Positions 55,468 through 63,820 of a stretch of 64,000 nucleotides of DNA are shown here, piece after piece; position 1 is the stretch's first letter; each line of letters opens with the position of its first letter. This stretch comes from Cyanobium sp. FGCU6 (GTDB lineage Bacteria; Cyanobacteriota; Cyanobacteriia; PCC-6307; Cyanobiaceae), in contig JANWUR010000017.1 in NCBI GenBank assembly GCA_024958655.1, forward strand, positions 1 to 64,000, written 5' to 3'. The notes below the pieces were generated by a model. That model saw nothing but the letters and a program-made list of their open reading frames with translations. It was not told where the DNA came from and ran no database searches. The position numbers and the translations under genes were made by a program.

Positions 55468-56546
55468 CATGCCCGCTCCACCTGTTCCACCACCCACTCG
55501 GCGCTGGCGGGGGCCAGCAGCACGCCGTTGCGGTAGTGGCCGGTGGCCAGCAGCAGGCCCGGCGCCAGGAGCTCCAGCAGTGGAGCGGGCCGGCCCACGG
55601 GGCGGGGACGGAGGCCCTGCCACTGCCGCAGCACGCAAGCGCGGCTCAGCCAGGAGGGGGCGTCGCCGTGGAGATGGCGCAGCGCTGCGAGGGGGGCAGG
55701 GTTGGGCTGGAAGCCGGGCTCCAGGGTGGCCCCGAGCCAGAGGCGGCGGCCGCCGGTCAGATCCGGCCGGGGGATCAGGTTGCAGCCACGCCAGGCCACC
55801 ACGCCTGGCCAGGCTTCCGCGGGCGCCGGCAGCTCCAGCTCCAGGGCCTGCCCCAGCACCGGCTCCAGCGGCTGGTGGAAGCCCAGGGGCTCAAGCAGGG
55901 ACAGGGCCTCGATGCCGGCGGCCACCACCAGCCAGTCGGCCTCCAGCGGATCCCCGGCGGCCCGCTCAACCCTCCAGCCTGCCGCTGCCAGGGGTTCGAG
56001 TGCCACGGCCCGATCCTCCACCGCCTCCACGCCGGCTGTGCGGCCATCGGCGCGGAAGGCGGTGATCGCCGCCGCCGGATCCAGCTGGCCGTCGAGCGGT
56101 GAGAACAGCCCCAGCCGTGCAGGGGCCGGCAGGGCAGGCGCCAGAGCCCCGAGCCGCTGCGGCTCCCACAGGTCGAGGGGAATGCCCCGCGCCTGCCGTT
56201 CTTCGGCCAGCCGCCTCAGCCGCGCTTCCTCCATCGCGTCGGCGGCCAGCAGCAGCAGACCGGTGCGGTGGGGGATCCGCCGGCCGCGGCCTTCCAGCTC
56301 CGGGATCCAGTCGCGCCAGAGCGCCAGGCTGCGCTGCCGCAGCCGCCAGCCGCGCCCGGAGCTGCGGTGGAACACCTGGCCCATCAGAACGCCGAGGGCC
56401 GCCCAGGATCCGCCGCCGTTCCCGCCCGGGTCGAGCAGCTGCACGCGATGGCCGCGCCGGCGAAGCGCCCAGGCCGTGCAGGCGCCCAGAAGAGAGCCCC
56501 CCAGCACGAGGACCGTGCGGGGGGTTGCGGCGGCCGGGAGGCTCAC
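55467..56546 (-). CDS. ThiO-like FAD-dependent amino acid oxidase
   Basis: A 359-residue DAO-family flavoenzyme. The N-terminal dinucleotide site VLVLGGSLLGACTAWAL is at about 12-28 and the C-terminal motif is TGHYRNGVLLAP, typical of glycine oxidase ThiO and relatives. A role in making dehydroglycine for thiamine is possible, but a general D-amino-acid oxidase cannot be excluded. The GTG start overlaps the psbQ stop (GTGA), so it is translated with psbQ. Confidence 0.85.
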   Translation of the reverse strand: MSLPAAATPRTVLVLGGSLLGACTAWALRRRGHRVQLLDPGGNGGGSWAALGVLMGQVFHRSSGRGWRLRQRSLALWRDWIPELEGRGRRIPHRTGLLLLAADAMEEARLRRLAEERQARGIPLDLWEPQRLGALAPALPAPARLGLFSPLDGQLDPAAAITAFRADGRTAGVEAVEDRAVALEPLAAAGWRVERAAGDPLEADWLVVAAGIEALSLLEPLGFHQPLEPVLGQALELELPAPAEAWPGVVAWRGCNLIPRPDLTGGRRLWLGATLEPGFQPNPAPLAALRHLHGDAPSWLSRACVLRQWQGLRPRPVGRPAPLLELLAPGLLLATGHYRNGVLLAPASAEWVVEQVERA

Positions 56547-57061
56547 ACCTGCTTGAGGGCCACCTTCACGTCGTCGGGCAGCACCTGGGCGTAGAGGCCG
56601 AAGCCGCTGGCCACCTTGATGTAGGCCTTGCGCAGGGCATCACCGTCCTGGAGGCGGGCGGCCTCATCAAGCTCGGCCAAGGCGTTCTTGAGGTTGGCGG
56701 CGAGCTTCTCGGCTTCCGGACGGTCGGCAGGCAGGAGGCGCTGATTGATGTAAAGCATCTCGCGGCCCACTTCCTGCATCGGGCCGTGGATCAGGTTGCG
56801 GGTGAAGGTCCAGTCGCGATTGTTGACCAGGTCGGCCAGATCCGGCAGGCGGTCGCGGGCGCTGAGGAAACCTTCCGCCTGGCGGGTGATGAGGGCCAGG
56901 TCGGCGGCGCTGATCACCGGAGGCTTGGGCGGTTCGCCGCTGCAGGCGGCCAGACCGATGCTGAGCACCAGGGCGATGCCGAGCACGAGCAGGCGCCGGC
57001 AGGCAGCGATGACGCTGCCCAGGGAGGCGCGCAGGGAGGAAGGAAGGGAGGCGACGGCCAT
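56543..57061 (-). CDS. psbQ: Photosystem II lipoprotein PsbQ (CyanoQ)
   Basis: A 172-residue lipoprotein. The signal sequence ends in the lipobox LAAC with the lipidated cysteine C40. The mature part is the PsbQ four-helix bundle (SAADLALITRQAEGFLSARDRLPDLADLVNNRDW...). PsbQ binds the lumenal side of photosystem II and stabilises the oxygen-evolving centre. The ATG at 57061 gives a good signal peptide. Its stop overlaps the start of the ThiO-like oxidase gene. Confidence 0.9.
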   Translation of the reverse strand: MAVASLPSSLRASLGSVIAACRRLLVLGIALVLSIGLAACSGEPPKPPVISAADLALITRQAEGFLSARDRLPDLADLVNNRDWTFTRNLIHGPMQEVGREMLYINQRLLPADRPEAEKLAANLKNALAELDEAARLQDGDALRKAYIKVASGFGLYAQVLPDDVKVALKQV

Positions 57062-57190
57062 GGCGGGCGGCGTTCCGGCGGGGCACACGGCCTGATGGTA
57101 ACGGCGTGCCGCAGCGCCGACCGGGGCTCTGTGACCGCTCGCAACAGCACGGCCTGGAGGGCTAAAACGTAGTGACTATGAGTTAGTGCG

Positions 57191-57451
57191 ATGCGTCTGG
57201 CCACCCTTCCCCTGAGCTCCATCCGCCGGCCGCTGCAGCGCAGCCTCGATGAGGCCAAGGTGCAGGCCCTGATGGCGTCGATCGCCGCCGAGGGCCAGAA
57301 GGAGCCGATCGACGTGCTCGAGGTGGACGGCCGCCTCTGGGGCTTCAACGGCTGCCACCGGGTGGCGGCCCATGAGCGGCTCGGCCTCGCCACGATCCAC
57401 TGCCGCGTCCGCCGCGCCACCCCCGAGGTGCTGCGCCTGCACATGCTCTGA
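57191..57451 (+). CDS. srx: Sulfiredoxin
   Basis: An 86-residue ParB-fold protein with the sulfiredoxin pattern: PLSSIRRPLQR at the start, GQKEPIDVLEV, and the active-site FNGCHR (52-57) with catalytic cysteine C55. Sulfiredoxin uses ATP to repair over-oxidised (sulfinic) 2-Cys peroxiredoxins. It is divergent from psbQ across 129 bp and 18 bp before purU. Confidence 0.9.
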   Translation: MRLATLPLSSIRRPLQRSLDEAKVQALMASIAAEGQKEPIDVLEVDGRLWGFNGCHRVAAHERLGLATIHCRVRRATPEVLRLHML

Positions 57452-57469
57452 GGCCGGCAGGGGTCCACA

Positions 57470-58348
57470 ATGCCTGTTGGCCAGCTCCCCGGCATGCGCT
57501 CCCCCACCGCGATCCTGCAGGTGATCTGCCCCGATCGTCCGGGTCTGGTGAGCGAGCTCTCCGGCTGGGTGGCGGCCAACGGCGGCAACATCGTCCATGC
57601 CGACCACCACACCGATGCCGGCGCCGGGGTGTTCCTGAGCCGGATCGAATGGGAGCTGGAGGGTTTCGGCCTGCCTCGCGGGGCCCTGGCCCCGGCCGTC
57701 GAGGCGCTGGCCAGCCGGCTGGGCGGCTCCGGCGAGCTGCACCTCTCCGATGCGATCCCGCGGGTGGCGATCTTCGTGAGCCGCCAGTCGCACTGCCTGG
57801 TGGATCTGCTCTGGCGCACCCGCGCGGGGGAGCTGCCGATGGAGGTGCCGCTGGTGATCTCCAACCACCCGGATCTGCGCCACGACGCTGAAGCCTTCGG
57901 TGCCCGTTTCGTGCACTTGCCGGTGACCGCGGAGACGCGGGCGGAGGTGGAGCAGCAGCAGCTGACCCTGCTGCGGGAGCACGGCATCGAACTGGCGATC
58001 CTGGCCAAGTACATGCAGGTGCTCAGCCCCGGCTTCCTGGAGTGCTTCGGGCCGGTGATCAACATCCACCACTCGTTCCTGCCGGCGTTCCAGGGGGCGC
58101 AGCCGTACCACCGGGCCTGGGACCGGGGCGTGAAGCTGATCGGCGCCACCGCCCACTTCGTGACCGAGGAGCTGGATGCCGGCCCGATCATCGAGCAGGC
58201 GACGGTGCACGTGAGCCACCGCGATGAGGTGGAGGATCTGATCCGCAAGGGCCGCGACACCGAGCGGCTGGCCCTGGCGCGGGCCGTGCGCCTGGTGCTG
58301 CGCCGTCAGGTGATCGTGTATCGCGGCCGTACCGCCGTGTTCGACTGA
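57470..58348 (+). CDS. purU: Formyltetrahydrofolate deformylase
   Basis: A 284-292-residue enzyme that splits 10-formyl-THF to THF and formate. The N-terminal ACT domain (about 12-90) starts ILQVICPDRPGLVSELSGW. The formyltransferase-like hydrolase domain has VISNHPDLR, LAKYMQVLSP, INIHHSFLPAF (catalytic Asn/His) and HFVTEELDAGPII. ATGs at 57470 and 57494 are both possible; the first has AGGGG upstream. The formate made could feed purT. Confidence 0.94.
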   Translation: MPVGQLPGMRSPTAILQVICPDRPGLVSELSGWVAANGGNIVHADHHTDAGAGVFLSRIEWELEGFGLPRGALAPAVEALASRLGGSGELHLSDAIPRVAIFVSRQSHCLVDLLWRTRAGELPMEVPLVISNHPDLRHDAEAFGARFVHLPVTAETRAEVEQQQLTLLREHGIELAILAKYMQVLSPGFLECFGPVINIHHSFLPAFQGAQPYHRAWDRGVKLIGATAHFVTEELDAGPIIEQATVHVSHRDEVEDLIRKGRDTERLALARAVRLVLRRQVIVYRGRTAVFD

Positions 58349-58359
58349 GGCCGTCCCCC

Positions 58360-59634
58360 TTGTTGCGCCTCCCTCCCCCGCCTTCCCTCGCCGGTCTGGA
58401 TCTGCGACTGCGCCAGCACCGTCCCGCCGAGGCCTCGCCGCTGGGCTGGCGCTGCTTCCAGCTGGGTCTGCTGCTGCTGGCGAGCAGTGCCTTCCTGGGG
58501 GGGCTGCTGCTGTTCGTGTCACTGGTGCAGGGCTGCCGCCGGCGGCAGCCGCTGCTGCAGGACCCGGTGAACCGGGTGCTGGTGGTGGTGAGCGCCCTGA
58601 TGGTGCTGGGCTGCTTCGGGGCCGAAAGCGGCTGGCTGGCCTGGGTGGGGCTGGCGAACTGGCTGCCGTTCTTCGTGGGCTTCTGGGCGTTCCAGCCCTA
58701 TCTCGCCACCGCCGCCGCCCGGCGTCGCGCCGGCCTGGTGTTGCTGGCAGGCACGGTGCCGGTGGTGGTGACAGGCCTGGGCCAGCTGTGGGCGGGCTGG
58801 CATGGACCGTTCGAGCAGCTGGGGGGCCTGATCATCTGGCACCTGCACCCCGGCGGCAATCCCGAAGGCCGCCTCGCCGGACTGTTCGACTACGCCAATA
58901 TCGCCGGCTCCTGGCTGGTGCTGGCCTGGCCCTTCGCCCTGGCCGCCCTGCTCCAGCCCGGTCTGCGCCTCCGGGGGCGTGTGATCGTGGCGCTGATCGC
59001 CCTCGGGGTGGTGCTTGCGGTGTGTCTCACCGACTCGCGCAACGCCTGGGGCGCCCTGGTGCTGGCCCTGCCGCTGGTGGCGGGTCCGGCCAGCTGGGCA
59101 TGGCTGTTGCCGGTGCTGTTGCCGGTGCTGCTGCTGATCGCCCTGGCGTCGGTGAGCGGCGTGCCGGCGGTGCTGCAGGGGCCGGCACGGAGCGTGGTGC
59201 CGGAGGTGATCTGGGGGCGGTTGAGCGACCTGGCCTTCGCGGGGCAGCGACCGCTGGCGATCACCCGGCTGGCGCAGTGGCAGGTGGCCCTGGGTCTGGC
59301 GGCGGAACGCCCCTGGCTGGGCTGGGGCGCAGCGGCCTTCAGCCTGATCTATCCGCAGCGCACGGGCCACTGGCACGGCCATCCCCACAACCTGCCGATC
59401 GATCTGGCGGTGAGCCACGGGGTGCCGGTGGCCCTGCTGGTGGTGGGGGTGGTGGTGTGGCTGCTGGTGCGGGCCCAGCGCCGGGGGATGGCCGCCGGCC
59501 CGATCTGGGACCGGGCCTGGTGGACCTCGGCGCTGGTGCTGATCACGCTGCACGCCACCGACATGCCCTTCTACGACAGCCGGATCAACGTGGCGGGCTG
59601 GGTGCTGCTGGCTGGCCTGCGGATGGTGCGCTGA
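58360..59634 (+). CDS. O-antigen-ligase-like (Wzy/WaaL) membrane protein
   Basis: A 424-residue polytopic membrane protein with about ten hydrophobic segments. The central part (LTDSRNAWGALVLALPL) and the later loop before HPHNLPIDLAVSHG fit the Wzy_C/O-antigen ligase superfamily, which joins or polymerises glycans at the periplasmic side. Relatives include the cyanobacterial IctB-like proteins. The start is a TTG; no better start codon is near. Its last 50 bases overlap the radical SAM gene on the other strand. Confidence 0.8.
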   Translation: MLRLPPPPSLAGLDLRLRQHRPAEASPLGWRCFQLGLLLLASSAFLGGLLLFVSLVQGCRRRQPLLQDPVNRVLVVVSALMVLGCFGAESGWLAWVGLANWLPFFVGFWAFQPYLATAAARRRAGLVLLAGTVPVVVTGLGQLWAGWHGPFEQLGGLIIWHLHPGGNPEGRLAGLFDYANIAGSWLVLAWPFALAALLQPGLRLRGRVIVALIALGVVLAVCLTDSRNAWGALVLALPLVAGPASWAWLLPVLLPVLLLIALASVSGVPAVLQGPARSVVPEVIWGRLSDLAFAGQRPLAITRLAQWQVALGLAAERPWLGWGAAAFSLIYPQRTGHWHGHPHNLPIDLAVSHGVPVALLVVGVVVWLLVRAQRRGMAAGPIWDRAWWTSALVLITLHATDMPFYDSRINVAGWVLLAGLRMVR

Positions 59635-61252
59635 GCGGCAGGCCGAAGGCGATGGCTTCGCGGCGATGGCGGGCGAGGGTGTCGCGGGGCAGGGGGCCGG
59701 CCAGGTGGTCCCAGGGCAGGGGACGATCGTCGTGCCAGGTGGCATGGATCACCTCCTGCCAGGGGGGCGGCAGCGGCAGGTCGCCGGGGGCGCCTTCCGT
59801 GTCGGCTTCGCCATCGCGCACGGCGCGGTAGGCCCGCTTCCAGCCGCCGAGGCTGTCCTGGCGGCCGCGCACGGCGGCGATCACCGGCGCCAGCCGCCGG
59901 TCGCCGCGGGAGATGAGGGCCTGAATCACGCTCCAGCCGTAGCTTTCGGGCCGCAGCTCGATGCCCTTCGGCTGAAGCCGCTTCGCCAGCAGCTTCAGCC
60001 GCTTCTCCGCCTCCGGCCGCACGCCCTCCCACTGGAACGGAGTGTGGGCCTTGGGCACGAAGGTGCTCACCCCCAGCGTGAGCCGCAGGCCGGGCACGGC
60101 CTTCTTCAGGGCCATCAGGAGGTCGGCGGTGGCTTCCACGTCGGCCGCCTCCTCGGTGGGTAGGCCCACCATGCCGTAGAGCTTGAGGCCGGTGAGACCG
60201 CCGTCCCTGGCGTGGCGGGCTGCGGCGACGATCTCCTCGCGGTCGAGCTTCTTGTTCACGAGTGTGCGCATGCGGTCGCTGCCGCTCTCGATCGCGATCG
60301 TGAGGGAGCGGCTGCCGCGCTTCGCCAGGATCCGGCCCAGCTCGGGGGTGACCGTGGCGGCCCGCACCGAGCTGACGCTGACGCGGGTGTCGGCGAAGCG
60401 GTCGGCGTCGAGCCAGTGCAACAGGTCGGCGAACTCGGGATGCTGGGTGACGGAGGCGCCGAGCAGGCCCAGCCGGCGGGTGACGGCCAGGCCCTTCTCC
60501 ACCGCCGGCATCAGGCTGCGCTCGAGCGAGGGGGTGCGGAAGGGCAGGGTGAGGTAGCTGGCCAGGCAGAAGCGGCAGAGCTCGGGGCAGCTGCGTACCA
60601 CTTCCACCATGTGGATCGAGGGCCAGGCGGCCTCGGGCGTGATCACGGTGGAGTGGGTGAGGCTCTCGCCGCGCCAGGTCTGCTTGCTCACCGTGGCCGG
60701 CAGCGAGGCATCGACCGGGTCGATCCCCAGCAGGGTTCCCTCCTGGTCGTAGCGGGGCACGTAGAGGGCGGGCACGTAGACCCCCTCCACCTGGGCCAGG
60801 GCCCGCAGCCGTTCGGGGCGGGGCAGAGCGCGGCAGGCCTGGAGGGCATCGAGGAAGGCGGGCAGCAGCCGTTCGCCATCGCCGAGAAGCACCGCATCGA
60901 GGAACGGGGCCAGCGGTTCGGGGTTGGCGGTGAGCACCGGACCGCCGCCGAAGACGATCGGATCGTCGTCGCCGCGCTGATGGCTCCAGCGGGGGATGCG
61001 CTGGCCGTCGAGCAGGTCGAGCAGCACGGGACCGTCGAGCTCCCAGCTGAGCGAGAGCCCGAACAGATCGAGGCCGGTGCCGCGGCCCCGGCTACCGCTG
61101 TGGGGCGGGTCGGCGGAATCGGTGAACAGACGGCGCACGTCGACATCCGGGCGCCGGGCCAGGGAGGCCCACACCACCTGGAAGCCGAGGCTGGTGATAC
61201 CCACGGCATAGGTGCTGGGGAAGGCCAGCACGGCGCGCAGGGCACCGGCCAA
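59585..61252 (-). CDS. B12-binding-type radical SAM protein
   Basis: A ~555-residue protein. The N-terminal ~190 residues have the fold pattern of a cobalamin-binding domain (FPSTYAVGITSLGFQVVWASLA ... DLFGLSLSWELD ... VFGGGPVLTANPE). The radical SAM cluster cysteines are C222, C226 and C229 in SCPELCRFC. Later radical-SAM segments include IAIESGSDRMRTLVNKK. The substrate is unknown. The start is uncertain: the marked start is a TTG, but the frame is open upstream and LLFEPAAPLAGALRAVL just before it looks conserved, with only CTG codons available there. intI starts inside or just before this 5' end on the other strand. Confidence 0.85.
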   Translation of the reverse strand: MAGALRAVLAFPSTYAVGITSLGFQVVWASLARRPDVDVRRLFTDSADPPHSGSRGRGTGLDLFGLSLSWELDGPVLLDLLDGQRIPRWSHQRGDDDPIVFGGGPVLTANPEPLAPFLDAVLLGDGERLLPAFLDALQACRALPRPERLRALAQVEGVYVPALYVPRYDQEGTLLGIDPVDASLPATVSKQTWRGESLTHSTVITPEAAWPSIHMVEVVRSCPELCRFCLASYLTLPFRTPSLERSLMPAVEKGLAVTRRLGLLGASVTQHPEFADLLHWLDADRFADTRVSVSSVRAATVTPELGRILAKRGSRSLTIAIESGSDRMRTLVNKKLDREEIVAAARHARDGGLTGLKLYGMVGLPTEEAADVEATADLLMALKKAVPGLRLTLGVSTFVPKAHTPFQWEGVRPEAEKRLKLLAKRLQPKGIELRPESYGWSVIQALISRGDRRLAPVIAAVRGRQDSLGGWKRAYRAVRDGEADTEGAPGDLPLPPPWQEVIHATWHDDRPLPWDHLAGPLPRDTLARHRREAIAFGLPLSAPSAGQPAAPSPPR

Positions 61253-62291
61253 CGGCGCCGCGGGCTCGAACAGCAGGGTTTCCTGGTTCAGGGGGTGGGG
61301 TGGCAGGGGGCCGGACAGCCTTCATCTTGCTGCCCGCCCGCCGGGGCTGATCCAGCGCTACCGCGAGGAGCTGCAGGCTCGCCATTACGCCCGCCGCACG
61401 GTGGACACCTACGAACAATGGCTGCGGCGGTTCCTGCGGTTTCATCGCCCGCGCCATCCACGCGAGATGGGCAGCGCGGAGGTGAACGCCTTTCTGACCC
61501 ATCTGGCGGTGGAGCTCCACGTGAGCGCCTCCACCCAGAACCAGGCGCTTTCGGCGCTGCTGTTTCTGTACCGCGAGCTGCTGGAGCGCGATCTGGATCT
61601 GGAGGGGGTGGTGCGAGCCCGCAAGCCTCGACGCTTGCCGGTGGTGCTGACAGAAGAGGAGGTGCGATCGGTATTGCAGCGGCTCGAAGGGAGCGAAGCG
61701 CTGGTAGCTGGACTTTTGTATGGCAGTGGGCTGCGATTGATGGAGGCCCTCCGGCTGAGGGTGCATGACCTGGATTTCAACCGCCAGGAACTGACCGTTC
61801 GTAATGGGAAGGGCGGAAAGGACAGACGCACAATGCTTCCGAAAGGGCTATCGAAGAAGCTGCGGATCCATCTTGAAGAGGTTCGGAGTATACACAAACG
61901 GGACTTGATGGATGGATGGGGTCAGGTGCGACTTCCCTATGCTTTAGCACGAAAGTATCGGAATGCCGCAACAGAGTGGGGCTGGCAATGGGTGTTTCCC
62001 CAACATCGGCGCTGGAAAGATCCAACTTCAGAACAACAGGGACGCCATCATCTCGATCCGAGTTTGATTCAGAAATCGGTGCGGAGCGCTGTGCTGGCAG
62101 CTGGCATCAGCAAGCCGGCCAGTTGCCACAGTTTGCGTCATTCGTTTGCCACGCACCTATTAGAGAGAGGGCAGGACATTCGCACAATTCAGGAATTGAT
62201 GGGCCATAAGGACCTTAAAACAACAATGATCTATACGCACGTTCTCAATTGCGGACCAATGGGTGTTGCCAGCCCGGCAGATTTCCTGTAA
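61212..62291 (+). CDS. intI: Integron integrase IntI (tyrosine recombinase)
   Basis: A 359-codon frame coding an integron integrase. The SAM-like N-domain runs from about residue 46 (LIQRYREELQARHYARRTV). The catalytic set is complete: R175 (GSGLRLMEAL), K203 (GGKDRR), H306 and R309 (HSLRHSFATHLL), H332 (GHKDLKTT) and Y341 (MIYTHVL). The IntI-only insertion between K and HxxR is present at about 232-280 (LARKYRNAATEWGWQWVFPQ ... GRHHLD), which separates IntI from XerC/D. It should recombine attC and attI sites. The only normal start codon before the conserved region is the GTG at 61212, which overlaps the divergent radical SAM gene by 41 bp. It runs in the same direction as the genes that follow. 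Confidence 0.93.
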   Translation: MLGKASTARRAPANGAAGSNSRVSWFRGWGGRGPDSLHLAARPPGLIQRYREELQARHYARRTVDTYEQWLRRFLRFHRPRHPREMGSAEVNAFLTHLAVELHVSASTQNQALSALLFLYRELLERDLDLEGVVRARKPRRLPVVLTEEEVRSVLQRLEGSEALVAGLLYGSGLRLMEALRLRVHDLDFNRQELTVRNGKGGKDRRTMLPKGLSKKLRIHLEEVRSIHKRDLMDGWGQVRLPYALARKYRNAATEWGWQWVFPQHRRWKDPTSEQQGRHHLDPSLIQKSVRSAVLAAGISKPASCHSLRHSFATHLLERGQDIRTIQELMGHKDLKTTMIYTHVLNCGPMGVASPADFL

Positions 62292-62698
62292 AGAAGTGGG
62301 AAGGAGCCGCCGGCTATACCGGGTCCGTATATGATCCCCACAGAATCACCGTCCAATCCCCCAGACCCGTTGCACCGCATGACCTTGGACCAAGTTGCCG
62401 GCTTGCCGTCGGCGGCATAGGCCGACAGGTGGACTCGACTTTCAGCTGATACCGGACCCGCCTATACAGCGTTGGCAGGACAGAAATTAACGTTAAGGAG
62501 CGTTACGACCTGGCGGATGATATGAGCGCAGAAGTACAGGCGTACTAAGCTTCTGGATATCTTGCCTGATTCAGGCTGGGAATGACTTGCACGCGCTATG
62601 CGACGATGGTTGACTCACGCCAAGCGGACTTTGCCGAGGCTACCGCTTACTTGCTTCTCATGCATACATTTCTGAAACTGCTCCCGAGGTGAGTGGCG
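62292..62698. other. Non-coding region behind intI with possible attI/attC sites
   Basis: These 407 bp hold no credible gene. Four features stand out. First, an imperfect inverted repeat has arms at about 62313-62333 and 62446-62467, sharing TATA and CGGGTCC-G-TAT with single-base bulges. Second, three GTT-core motifs, GTTGGCA (62471), GTTAAGG (62492) and GTTACGA (62502), resemble integrase simple sites (GTTRRRY), though none matches in full. Third, there is a 10-bp palindrome TTAACGTTAA (62487-62496). Fourth, short hairpins occur, such as AGTAC-AGGC-GTACT and GCCTGA-T-TCAGGC near 62533-62575. A ribosome site GAGGTGAG (62686-62693) serves tcmP. Confidence 0.5.
62313..62467. repeat. Imperfect inverted repeat, attC-like folding candidate
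   Basis: The left arm (about 62313-62333, ...CTATACCGGGTCCGTAT) and the right arm (about 62446-62467, ATACCGGACCCGCCTATAC...) can pair with bulged single bases around a ~110-base middle. The size and bulges resemble folded attC sites, but a matching RYYYAAC box on the left side is not seen. Confidence 0.35.
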
Positions 62699-63820
62699 AT
62701 GAAAAAGGATTCAAAGAGTCATCTACTGAATCACTCACAGGCCAAAGTAAGGCTCTTGTCAGAGTATCTCAAAAGATACCTCAATATTATTTGCAATGAT
62801 GGTTATACTAGAGAAGTACAGGTTTATGATCTTTTTTGCGGGGAAGGGACTTACGCGAATGGAGGCGAGGGAAGCCCTCTACTGATTCTACGGCAGATTA
62901 AAGATATGCATTTTGCAAATCCTGCGAAAAGACGCTTCATCCCTCCAGTCAACTGCTACTTCAACGATCTCGATGCGAAAAAGGTTGAGAAGGTGAAAAC
63001 TTCTATTGCTGCCAAGTCACTACATTACCCGGATTTTGGAAGCATCGACTTTTCAACGGAAGACTATCAAAGCAGACTAACCCAACTCCTTGAACGATTC
63101 TCAAGCCTTCGGTCTCATAAAAAGAAGGCTTTCGTATTTGTAGATCCATATGAATATAAGCATATAAGTGGTTCACAGATTGCTGAGTTAATGGCATCAG
63201 GCTGTGTTGAGGTTCTTCTCTGGCTGCCGACTCAGTTTATGTATCGGTTCGCAAGTAATGGAACGCCAGAAGCTCTTAAAGACTTTATTCTTGAATTGAT
63301 CCCCGACTTCTCTGACCAGAGCTTCGATGATGTGTGGTCTTTTATCAAAAGGATTCGAGACGGCTTTCAGAACCTTTTGGGCGACAACTTCTTTGTCGAC
63401 ACCTTTACCATTCAGAAAGATCCATCTACCGTCTTCTGCCTTTTCTTTTTTACTTCTCACATCTTGGGATTTCAAAAGATGCTTGAAGCCAAATGGGATA
63501 TTGATACCGAACAAGGTAAAGGTTGGCATTATCAAGAAGATCAGTTGAGCTTCCTTTCCCAGTATAAGACCAATCCCCTTGAGCTTGAACTTGAGGAGTT
63601 TATCAAAGAGAAGCCAAGATCCAATGTGGAGATGTATCGCTTCACGCTCAATCGCGGATTCTTGCCGAGGCATACCAATGAAGTGCTTAGAAATTGGCAA
63701 AAGAAACTTAGGATAAACCTAGAACCACCCTCAGGGGCAAAACCTCGCAAGGGGGCATTTTATATTGCCTATGAATATTATAAGGATAATCAGACCAAGT
63801 TAATCTTCTCCCTTCCATAA
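62699..63820 (+). CDS. tcmP: Three-Cys-motif partner protein TcmP
   Basis: A 373-residue protein of the TcmP family, a Rossmann-fold methyltransferase-like group found beside three-Cys-motif (DUF5131/Gp37-Gp68) genes. Visible motifs are VYDLFCGEGTY (42-52, SAM-binding-like), NDLD (89-92) and FVDPYEYKHI (147-156). The codon use is AT-rich, unlike the chromosome, so the gene is probably acquired. The ATG at 62699 has GAGGTGAG 5 bases upstream; a GTG at 62693 is less likely. The next gene begins right after the stop with no gap, so the two form one unit. The biochemical role of TcmP is not established. Confidence 0.88.
   Translation: MKKDSKSHLLNHSQAKVRLLSEYLKRYLNIICNDGYTREVQVYDLFCGEGTYANGGEGSPLLILRQIKDMHFANPAKRRFIPPVNCYFNDLDAKKVEKVKTSIAAKSLHYPDFGSIDFSTEDYQSRLTQLLERFSSLRSHKKKAFVFVDPYEYKHISGSQIAELMASGCVEVLLWLPTQFMYRFASNGTPEALKDFILELIPDFSDQSFDDVWSFIKRIRDGFQNLLGDNFFVDTFTIQKDPSTVFCLFFFTSHILGFQKMLEAKWDIDTEQGKGWHYQEDQLSFLSQYKTNPLELELEEFIKEKPRSNVEMYRFTLNRGFLPRHTNEVLRNWQKKLRINLEPPSGAKPRKGAFYIAYEYYKDNQTKLIFSLP

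Noticed and set aside
57165-57190. Short TAGTG repeats before the sulfiredoxin gene
   Set aside because: Two 5-base copies 14 bp apart are expected by chance; no further copies.
61916-62209. 97-codon plus-strand frame inside intI
   Set aside because: Out-of-frame shadow of the integrase with no sensible composition.
62587-62650. Cassette promoter (Pc-like) before tcmP
   Set aside because: TTGACT at 62610-62615 has no matching -10 hexamer at 16-18 bases; not enough to call.
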